Source of the DNA: Chitinophaga pinensis
GTDB lineage: Bacteria > Bacteroidota > Bacteroidia > Flavobacteriales > Flavobacteriaceae
DNA length: 32,129 nucleotides
NCBI GenBank assembly: GCA_943324545.2
Contig: CALPMA020000008.1
Coordinates: 1 to 32,129 of the forward strand
Reading direction: 5' to 3'
Shown here piece after piece: positions 20,701 through 28,278 of this stretch. The notes beneath the pieces were generated by a model that made no database searches, had not been told where the DNA came from, and was given only the letters and a program-made list of their open reading frames with translations. The translations under genes and the position numbers were made by a program. How positions within the stretch are numbered: the first letter of the stretch is position 1; each line of letters begins with the position of its first letter.

Positions 20701-20837
20701 TTACTGGAAGTAATAGTAACACCCGCTAATGCACTTCCTTTAGAATCACTTACGGTTCCTGAAACAACTATTTTCCCCGTTTGTGAATAACTTAATGAAG
20801 CAAATAGCAACAATAATAGTACTAATTTTTTTTTCAT
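17799..20837 (-). CDS. SusC/RagA-family TonB-dependent receptor
   Basis: [16 protein letters not shown] carboxypeptidase-like domain; [23 protein letters not shown]; plug [49 protein letters not shown]. Confidence 0.97.
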   Translation of the reverse strand: [1012 protein letters not shown]

Positions 20838-20906
20838 TTTAATTTTTGAATTTGGTTAGTTTTTGGTTTGATTAATTAGGTTAATTATTTTACACGTACT
20901 GATTGC

Positions 20907-20918
20907 GTGTTCGTACAC
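20907..20918. promoter_or_regulatory. Operator-like palindrome GTGTTCGTACAC upstream of susC
   Basis: Same 12-mer family (GTGTTCGWACAC) recurs at 26002, 26035 and 30667, always upstream of a minus-strand gene. Confidence 0.75.
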
Positions 20919-21082
20919 ATAAAAAGCAAATTAAATACAAAATGATTTAAATTCCTAATATTTCTTTAAAAAATAATTTACAAAAAGTAATATTACAATA
21001 TTCATTAAAACTACAGAAGTACTTTTAGTAGATTTAGACAATTTTACTACTAAATTTGAATTTTGAGAAAATAAAAAAACGT

Positions 21083-21090
21083 TATATTTG
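21083..21090 (+). promoter_or_regulatory. TAnnTTTG -7 element for the LacI-family gene
   Basis: TATATTTG, 28 nt upstream of the proposed AUA start. Confidence 0.55.
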
Positions 21091-21117
21091 CTTATAATTT
21101 TTAAAAAATAGAAAGCC

Positions 21118-22143
21118 ATAATTACCATAAAGAAAATAGCAAAAATGGCCAATGTTTCTACTGGAACAGTTGACCGGATTATCCACAATAGAGGCCGTGT
21201 AAGCCAGGAAAATGTGGACAAAGTCAATGCGCTAATAAAAGAGTATGGGTATATAAAAAATGAATTTGCAAGCAATTTAGTTTTAAACAAAAAATTTAAA
21301 ATTGCAGTTTTAATATTAAAAGAAGACGGATTTACTTATTGGGATGAGCCATTGAAAGGAATTTCCAAAGCAGCCACTGAATTTGTAAACTACGGTTTTA
21401 AAATTGACTATTTTTTCTTCAAATACGACAACCATTCCTTTAATGAAACAGCTGCGAAACTATTAGAACTGGAATATGATGGATTGGTATTTGCACCGGT
21501 ATTTTATGAAGAATCAATCCATTTTATTAATGAATACAAAAAAAAGAACATCCCAATTGTTCTAATTGATTCCAATATTGAAGAAATAAAAGAGGTTTCT
21601 TTTGTAGGACAAGACTCCTTTAGAAGCGGCTATTTAGCTGGAAAATTAATAAGTTACGGAGTAAACTCAGAAACCAATGTAATGCTATTAAAAATTACCA
21701 GTAACATTGAAAATACCTCCAAAACTATTTTTAATCTAAAAAAAATAGAAGGTTTTTATTCCTATTTTGAAGATTACAAATCAAAATTACCAAAATACAA
21801 TTTTACTGAAATAAGCATTAAAGATTCAGTCAAAAACGACCTTAAAATTGAAATGTTCAAAGAAATTGATGCCGTTTTTGTTTTAAATTCAAGGGTTCAT
21901 ATAGTTGCTCAATTTATTAAAGAAAATAAATTGAAAGATATTAGAGTTATCGGTTACGATTTATTAAAACCAAATGTAGATTTACTAAATGAAGGTTATA
22001 TCGATTTTTTAATCAATCAAAAACCCGAAAAACAAGGCTATTTAGGAATTAAAAAACTATATAAAACGTTAGCTCTTAAACAAGAATTAGATGTCCATCT
22101 CAATTATGTTAAAGTGGATATTGTAGTGAGGGAAAATGTTTAA
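21118..22143 (+). CDS. LacI-family transcriptional regulator; proposed AUA start (first AUG is 21145, inside the HTH)
   Basis: Frame reads (ATA)I-I-T-I-K-K-I-A-K-M-A-N-V-S-T-G-T-V-D-R-I-I-H-N-R-G-R-V-S, a full LacI HTH, with an in-frame TAG at 21109-21111; periplasmic-binding-like effector domain follows (VSFVGQDSFRSGYLAGKLI). Confidence 0.85.
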   Translation: MITIKKIAKMANVSTGTVDRIIHNRGRVSQENVDKVNALIKEYGYIKNEFASNLVLNKKFKIAVLILKEDGFTYWDEPLKGISKAATEFVNYGFKIDYFFFKYDNHSFNETAAKLLELEYDGLVFAPVFYEESIHFINEYKKKNIPIVLIDSNIEEIKEVSFVGQDSFRSGYLAGKLISYGVNSETNVMLLKITSNIENTSKTIFNLKKIEGFYSYFEDYKSKLPKYNFTEISIKDSVKNDLKIEMFKEIDAVFVLNSRVHIVAQFIKENKLKDIRVIGYDLLKPNVDLLNEGYIDFLINQKPEKQGYLGIKKLYKTLALKQELDVHLNYVKVDIVVRENV

Positions 22144-22160
22144 AAATTAAATCATATAAA

Positions 22161-22187
22161 AAAACCACGCTTATAGCGTGGTTTTTT
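22161..22187. terminator. Bidirectional rho-independent terminator between convergent genes
   Basis: AAAACCACGCT-TAT-AGCGTGGTTTTTT. Confidence 0.85.
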
Positions 22188-22194
22188 ATTTTAT

Positions 22195-22389
22195 TTAAAC
22201 TGTCTTTTTCTTTTTGATTAAGAAGAAGCTCAATGCTATTCCCAAAACAATCATTGGGATAATATAATCATTGATGGGCACCGTTGCTCCAGGGTCTTGT
22301 CCTGGATCAAGTGGGTTGTCTTGTGCGAAAAGCAGTGAATTGCTAAATAACAAAAAGGTGAGTACGATTGATTTTATAGTTGTCTTCAT
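22195..22389 (-). CDS. Small secreted/membrane protein with signal peptide and C-terminal TM helix
   Basis: MKTTIKSIVLTFLLFSNSLLFAQ signal peptide, acidic DNPLDPGQDPG linker, IIPMIVLGIALSFFLIKKKKTV TM with basic end. Confidence 0.7.
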   Translation of the reverse strand: MKTTIKSIVLTFLLFSNSLLFAQDNPLDPGQDPGATVPINDYIIPMIVLGIALSFFLIKKKKTV

Positions 22390-22394
22390 GTTTC

Positions 22395-25300
22395 TTATTT
22401 TTTAATTATTTTAGCAGTAAACACTGAGTTATCACTTCCTTTAATTTTCATGATATAAACGCCTGTTGCCGCATTGCTCATTTTTACTTCATAATTGGTG
22501 TTTTGAGTTGCGTTTTGGATATTTCCTTTTTCTACTTCTTGTCCGATTGCATTACAAATAGTATAAGAATAAATTCCTGTAGCCAAACTTCCTAAATTCA
22601 CTTGGAATGAATCTCCAGTTACTGGGTTCGGAACAATGCTGAAACCATTTGCCTTTGGATTATTCATACCCAAAGCTGATGTTTGGAATACAATTCTGAA
22701 ACGATCACCAGTGCTTAAAGCATCAGTTGTTACCGTAAATGGATATTCCACTGCAGAACCATCTAAAGTTAAAGGAGTTCTAGAATTGGTGAATAAATCT
22801 TCTAGAGTTGCCTCTAAATTTGTAGCAGAAAATTCTTCGGTATTTAATTTCAATTTATAGTTAGCTCCAGCAGTAGTATTCCAAACTTTTACATTTAAAA
22901 CATCTGAAGCAACTAATGGTAAATGGTGATTACTTGCAAAATTTGCTCCGTTTTTAGTGAAAGCAATATTTTCTGTACTATTGGCCATTTTATTTGTAGA
23001 TTGATTGGCAGCAGCATCAGATAGAATAACTGTCATTGCACCATCACGACCCGACCACTCGTTGTTGACTTGTTTGTACAATCCAACACGAAGTAATTCT
23101 GGGGCAGCAGTTCTGAAAACGGCATTACTAAAAGTAGTTCCTTTGTGAGCTTCTTTAATTGTAAAAGTTCCACCTGCAGCAGATTTTACGAAAAACGCTT
23201 GACCTGATTGAATTTGTGTTCCTGAAGTAACAACTGGATTTGAAGTAACATTAGTATACGTTCCACTATTAAATAAATTATAAGTTCCAACAGTGTTTGA
23301 ACCAGTAGCATTGGCATCCCAAACCCAAATATTACCGCCAAAAGCTGCGTTATCAGCATCATTAAGCATTAATGCTGGATCTAGAGGGCTTGCATACGGA
23401 TTGCCAATAAAAGTATATTGAGTAGCTGTACTAGCATATGTTTGATTACCAGTAAATAATGAACCTGTTGCTCTAATTGTAGTTGCACTGGCACTAGTAG
23501 TAACATTATTAGATCCGAACGGACCTGTTACAAATGCCATAAAAGGTTTATTAACTGAACTAGAAAGTAAAGAGCTAGGAGTGGTAGTATCTGTAATTCC
23601 AGACCAAGTATTGTTTGAAGAATTGTAACTTAATAAAGAATTTCCAGTTCCTCCTGAAATAATACCTGTTCCGCCAGCATTTGACCAAATATCAAAACCA
23701 TTAATACCGTTTCCAGTTCCAGCTTCTTGCCAGTTGGCGTTAATCGAATTAGTAGTGTTAACAGGAGATGTCAAAGCTCTCCAAGCCCGTTTGGCAGGAA
23801 TGTAGCGTTCTACGGTTACGTTAGTTGCTCCAGATAAAGTTCCAGTAATTGTTCCAATTCTTGCAGTTCCTATAGCAGTTGATTGCAAAGTTACAGGTCG
23901 CCCATTAAAATTGGTTGTGCCTCCAGTAATATTTAAAGCGGTACCTGGACCAAAAACAGCCGAGGCATTATTGCCTAAAATAAGATTGTTTGCTCCTGTT
24001 GTTAATGAACCCGAAATTAAAGATAGAATGCCATTTACAGTCGCAGATCCTGTTAGGGTTCCTTGAGCATTATTAATAGTAACCGTTAGGTTTGCATAAT
24101 TTAATGGCGAGATATTTTGTGCAGAAGATCTATTGTAAATTACTGTAGAATTTGCACCAAGAGTAATTGGAGTATTGAGATCAACCCCATAAATAGTACC
24201 TTTGTTGGCAGCATCCGTAGTAAATATACCTTGACTTCTTGCTCCAGAAATTGACCCGTTAATTATTGCATTACCACCACCTAAAATAGTTATAAATGAA
24301 CTTGAAGGGGCAACTATTGAAGAACCCGAATCTACTATTAAATATTTACAATTTGGAGTAGAGGTAAGTGCTACGGCTGTGTTATTGGTTATTTTTAAAG
24401 TATTGCAGGGTGTACCTGTGATTCCAGTAGAACCATTTGCATAAGTAATATTTGCCGAGGAATCAATTAAACCTAAAGCAGGTATAGTAGCAGAAGTATT
24501 TTTGAAAATTACTTCGTTATTTCCAGAGCTAGCAGCAGTAATATCAAGTTTTGTTCCTAGACCAAAAGTTATTGGATACGATAAATTAATTGTTAAACTT
24601 ACGGCTGTTGTTGTTGGATCTCCAATAACTAGTTTATTTACACTACTAGTTACATTACCAATTGTAAATGGAGCATCAGTTTCTACTGATGAAGTATTTC
24701 TAATAATAAATGATTGGTAGTTAGTGGCAGAGCCAAAATCAGGCGGGATTGTTCCAGTACCATCAGAATTAGTTCCCCAATTTGAAAGTGTTGCTAACGA
24801 ACCGGTGCCTTTATAATAATAATTAGTAACCACAGTTCCTGAACAAGTTAGTGTTTGTGTTGTTGCAGAAGCACTAGCAAAAGTAATTGCCTCTGACAAG
24901 AGCCCAACATTAGCACCAGATTTAACCCTAACATAAATTGGGGTTGCTGTAACTGTTCCTGACCCAAAAGGAATAGCTACAGAAGTTCCGAAGTCCGAAG
25001 TAGAACTGGTAGAAATCTCAAAATTTGTTGAAGCTGAAACAGTAATGTTAGTCGTAAGATTAACAGCACTTACATTTATAAATTGCGAAGTAGAAACTGA
25101 ATTTGAAGATGAGCCAAAACCTGATAGACTTGAAGCAGACAAAGTTATAGTAGGTGTAACTGGTGTATAACTAATAATTATTTGACCTGGTGCGCCAGCA
25201 CCACCCGTTTTTCCTGAAGTAGAGGTAGTATAGCCACCTGAACCGCCGCCTCCAGGAAGTATTCCAGGGCTGCCGTTAGTTGTGTTATTTCCATTAGCTC

Positions 25301-25976
25301 CTGTTCCATACGGAGATGTATTTGCACCTCCATATAATCCTCCAGTAACTGCACTTGAGCTTGCATCACCACCATCTGAAAGTTCCCCTGCTGCGCCGCC
25401 GCCGCCGCCACTTCTTGTAGATGCAACTGCGTTGGCACCAGCACCACCGTAAAAAGAAAGTGCAGCGCCAGATGAGTTTCCAGTTGTAACTTTTGGTCCT
25501 CCATTACCAGCGGTAGCAATACCATTATTAGTATTAGTACCAAGACTTGTACCATTACCTCCAAAACCTCCTACCGCAGTTATTGTTGTTGTTCCAAAAG
25601 TAACAGTTGTATCAAATCCTTTCCCACCATTACTTGAAGATGAACTATTACCACCTGCCGCTCCTCCAGCGCCTATTGTTATATTATATGCAGTATTCGT
25701 TACGGAAACATTAGTATATTTTACATAACTACCTCCAGCACCACCACCTCCGCACCTTCCTGCTGAAGAGGTTGAGCCGCCGCCACCGCCGCCGCCGCCC
25801 CAAGCTTCGACTTGGATGGAAGTTACGCCTGTAGGAGGAGTCCATGTTGTTGTTCCCAAAGGAAGCGTTACAGATACTTGTTGGGAAAAAGAATTGCTAC
25901 CTACTAACATGACTAATATTACTATCAATACATTTAGCAAGGTGAAGTTGTATTTTTTTTGTACTATTTTTTTCAT
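22395..25976 (-). CDS. Large secreted T9SS-sorted protein with N-terminal glycine-rich domain
   Basis: Signal peptide; VEAWGGGGGGGGSTSSAGRCGGGGAGGSYVKY; C-terminal FSIVPNPVTGDSFQVNLG...NAATGVYIMKIKGSDNSVFTAKIIKK (T9SS type A sorting domain). Confidence 0.85.
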   Translation of the reverse strand: MKKIVQKKYNFTLLNVLIVILVMLVGSNSFSQQVSVTLPLGTTTWTPPTGVTSIQVEAWGGGGGGGGSTSSAGRCGGGGAGGSYVKYTNVSVTNTAYNITIGAGGAAGGNSSSSSNGGKGFDTTVTFGTTTITAVGGFGGNGTSLGTNTNNGIATAGNGGPKVTTGNSSGAALSFYGGAGANAVASTRSGGGGGAAGELSDGGDASSSAVTGGLYGGANTSPYGTGANGNNTTNGSPGILPGGGGSGGYTTSTSGKTGGAGAPGQIIISYTPVTPTITLSASSLSGFGSSSNSVSTSQFINVSAVNLTTNITVSASTNFEISTSSTSDFGTSVAIPFGSGTVTATPIYVRVKSGANVGLLSEAITFASASATTQTLTCSGTVVTNYYYKGTGSLATLSNWGTNSDGTGTIPPDFGSATNYQSFIIRNTSSVETDAPFTIGNVTSSVNKLVIGDPTTTAVSLTINLSYPITFGLGTKLDITAASSGNNEVIFKNTSATIPALGLIDSSANITYANGSTGITGTPCNTLKITNNTAVALTSTPNCKYLIVDSGSSIVAPSSSFITILGGGNAIINGSISGARSQGIFTTDAANKGTIYGVDLNTPITLGANSTVIYNRSSAQNISPLNYANLTVTINNAQGTLTGSATVNGILSLISGSLTTGANNLILGNNASAVFGPGTALNITGGTTNFNGRPVTLQSTAIGTARIGTITGTLSGATNVTVERYIPAKRAWRALTSPVNTTNSINANWQEAGTGNGINGFDIWSNAGGTGIISGGTGNSLLSYNSSNNTWSGITDTTTPSSLLSSSVNKPFMAFVTGPFGSNNVTTSASATTIRATGSLFTGNQTYASTATQYTFIGNPYASPLDPALMLNDADNAAFGGNIWVWDANATGSNTVGTYNLFNSGTYTNVTSNPVVTSGTQIQSGQAFFVKSAAGGTFTIKEAHKGTTFSNAVFRTAAPELLRVGLYKQVNNEWSGRDGAMTVILSDAAANQSTNKMANSTENIAFTKNGANFASNHHLPLVASDVLNVKVWNTTAGANYKLKLNTEEFSATNLEATLEDLFTNSRTPLTLDGSAVEYPFTVTTDALSTGDRFRIVFQTSALGMNNPKANGFSIVPNPVTGDSFQVNLGSLATGIYSYTICNAIGQEVEKGNIQNATQNTNYEVKMSNAATGVYIMKIKGSDNSVFTAKIIKK

Positions 25977-26001
25977 AATTAAGTATATTTTTTAAAGTTA
26001 C

Positions 26002-26013
26002 GTGTTCGAACAC
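26002..26013. promoter_or_regulatory. Operator-like perfect palindrome GTGTTCGAACAC
   Basis: Perfect 12-bp palindrome 25 bp upstream of the 25976 start codon. Confidence 0.75.
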
Positions 26014-26034
26014 ATAATTTATGATTAAAAAAGC

Positions 26035-26046
26035 GTGTTCGTACAC
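26035..26046. promoter_or_regulatory. Operator-like palindrome GTGTTCGTACAC
   Basis: Second site, 33 bp from the first (start to start). Confidence 0.75.
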
Positions 26047-26192
26047 ACTTGAAAAACAAATTAACAAATAAAAAATGAATTAATCAAATATTATTGATGA
26101 TAATAATTAGTATTTGTAAAAAAGAAATTGATTAATTATGAAATAAATAATTATCGTGTTTTCAATAAATTAATAATTCATAAATAAATATA

Positions 26193-26215
26193 AAAAAACC
26201 ACGCTAGAAGCGTGG
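26193..26215 (-). terminator. Rho-independent terminator for the 26242-28197 gene
   Basis: Minus strand CCACGCTTCTAGCGTGG followed by TTTTTTT. Confidence 0.75.
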
Positions 26216-26241
26216 CTCAATTAATCAAACTATAAACTAAA

Positions 26242-28197
26242 CTATATTTTTATAACCTTAACTGTTTTGGCTGTGCTTCCAATTGTAATTTGAATGATAT
26301 AAGTACCATTGGTAAAATTAGATAAATCTATTTGAGCAGTTGCAGCATTTACCTCTTTACTCAACAATTCTTGCCCAAGCATATTGATCACTTTTACACT
26401 ATTAATAGCTTCTGAATATGATAAATTTAAAATTCCTTTTACTGGGTTAGGATATACCTTAACAGAATTCGATTCCCAACTTTCATTGGATAATAACCCA
26501 GCGCCTTGATAAGCGCCTCGATTGGGTGCCGTAATAGAATTGACATTATTCATCCAAAAGTCTCTACCTCCGTTCGTAGTAATAACTCTCCCACTTGCCA
26601 ATGCCGGTGAATTAACTTGTAACTTATAACCGTCTAATAATGCATTTATTCCCGCGGTTCCTTGTCCTGGATTTACAAATAAAGGATTGGTGGTTAACTT
26701 ATTAGGGTCTGCAGGTTCGTTTGAAGGGTGGGTGCCATAGAAAATATTGTTTTGAATGTTTCTTGTTTGCCCAGTGGTTCCAAATGAATAACTTCCATTT
26801 CCTAAATTGTAAACTATATTATTAAAATAATTATAGGTGTGATTGTTCCCACTGTTTTCATGAATTATACTTGGACTCGTTCCTGATTTTATATAAAAAA
26901 CATTGTTGTAAATTTCGTTTCCTGCAGAAGAATAATTGAAAAAGACCAAATCACCCAAATCATTTTGACTAATACAATATCTTAGTGTACAACCCACATC
27001 TTCCGGATCAGGAATACCTGTGGTGTTGTTATTAGAACCACGGGTATTGCAACCCCAATAAATTCCTTGTGAATTGTCATGACTGTAGCTGTATTGAAAA
27101 ATAACACCTACACTTCCAAAATCGGGATCGTACATGCTACCATCTATATTCCCCGGATCGACATTTTGGGTAGTAGCACGGTTATAATAACCTTCGTTGT
27201 ATTGAAAAACAGTTCCTTTTGCTCTAGCAGAGAACATCGTGTTTCCAGTAGTTCCAACGGCGGTTTCATAGCAAGTATTGTATTCTATTAGGCCGGTTTC
27301 GTCAGTACAACGAATAATCATGGCGTTTTTACCTATGTGATGAATAACGTTGTTACTTACTTTAATATTAGTGAATTTTCTCGCAGTCCACAACGCCAAT
27401 TCCGTTCCTCCAGGATAGTAAACATTGTCTTCATTGTCAAATGCCAATCCGGTGTTTTCACAATAACTAATAGTACAACCATCAATTAAAACATCGTTAA
27501 ATCTTGAATTACTTGTAGAAGCTTCATTAAGAACCGCAAAATAAATTCCACCTGTTCTTTTTGGTATCGCCCCATTTACAGCTGTAGATCCATTGCCTAA
27601 TTGCCCTTTTATATGATGAATATTTAAGTTTTTTAAATAAATATGATTACAAACTCCTTTATCCACAAGGGCTACCATCACTCCGCGTCGATCACCTCCA
27701 TAAGGATTTGGATTGGTTCCAGAAGTTGAGTATAATCCTACGAAGAAAATACTATTCGGATTTGTAGTTGCTGGTAAAACCGGATAATTGGTAATTTCCA
27801 GATTATTAATTTCAATATAATCTTGATTGTATAAATAAACCACTCCTTGATTGGCTGTAGAAATTCCGTCACCATTCAATCTTGGCTTTGCTCCTGTTCC
27901 ATATTGATCCACAATAATTGGAAAAGCCGCTGTTCCTGAACCGCCAAATTTTAATTGCTGTCCGTTCCAAACACTGCCACATTTCAAGTAAATTTTTGAA
28001 CCTAAAGATAATGTAATGCTATTAACTCTAGAAATGTTTTTCCATGCAGTTACTTCGGAAGTCCCATTATTGGTATCAGATCCTGCTACAGAATCAATGT
28101 AATAAATAGCTCCATTTGATACATTGGAAATCAAAAGAAATAGAAGGATAAACCACTTAAAAGGATTGCTATTGAATAAATATTTTTTCATAAACAA
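26242..28197 (-). CDS. Secreted right-handed parallel beta-helix protein with T9SS sorting domain (candidate polysaccharide-active enzyme)
   Basis: IYYIDSVAGSDTNNGTSEVTAWKNISRVN, repeated short strand/turn patterns (ISYCENTGLAFDNED, VSNNVIHHIGKNAMIIRC, YNTCYETAVG), C-terminal VKVYPNPVKGILNLSYSE...TNGTYIIQITIGSTAKTVKVIKI. Confidence 0.75.
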   Translation of the reverse strand: MFMKKYLFNSNPFKWFILLFLLISNVSNGAIYYIDSVAGSDTNNGTSEVTAWKNISRVNSITLSLGSKIYLKCGSVWNGQQLKFGGSGTAAFPIIVDQYGTGAKPRLNGDGISTANQGVVYLYNQDYIEINNLEITNYPVLPATTNPNSIFFVGLYSTSGTNPNPYGGDRRGVMVALVDKGVCNHIYLKNLNIHHIKGQLGNGSTAVNGAIPKRTGGIYFAVLNEASTSNSRFNDVLIDGCTISYCENTGLAFDNEDNVYYPGGTELALWTARKFTNIKVSNNVIHHIGKNAMIIRCTDETGLIEYNTCYETAVGTTGNTMFSARAKGTVFQYNEGYYNRATTQNVDPGNIDGSMYDPDFGSVGVIFQYSYSHDNSQGIYWGCNTRGSNNNTTGIPDPEDVGCTLRYCISQNDLGDLVFFNYSSAGNEIYNNVFYIKSGTSPSIIHENSGNNHTYNYFNNIVYNLGNGSYSFGTTGQTRNIQNNIFYGTHPSNEPADPNKLTTNPLFVNPGQGTAGINALLDGYKLQVNSPALASGRVITTNGGRDFWMNNVNSITAPNRGAYQGAGLLSNESWESNSVKVYPNPVKGILNLSYSEAINSVKVINMLGQELLSKEVNAATAQIDLSNFTNGTYIIQITIGSTAKTVKVIKI

Positions 28198-28227
28198 AAT
28201 AATTGGTATTGTATATACTACTAAATA

Positions 28228-28257
28228 AAAACCCCGAATGAAGTCGAGGTTTTTTAT
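28228..28257 (-). terminator. Rho-independent terminator for the 28279-30612 gene
   Basis: Minus strand AACCTCGACTTCATTCGGGGTTTTT. Confidence 0.65.
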
Positions 28258-28278
28258 ATAGAACCTGTACTTTAAATA

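Noticed and set aside
20955-21290. Minus-strand 111-aa hydrophobic ORF
   Set aside because: Overlaps the 5' end of the LacI-family gene in antisense; hydrophobicity is a side effect of complementing an AT-rich Lys/Asn-rich frame.
25178-25564. 128-aa ORF in another frame of the secreted-protein gene
   Set aside because: Low-complexity shadow frame of the glycine-rich region; the 1193-aa frame has signal peptide and sorting domain.
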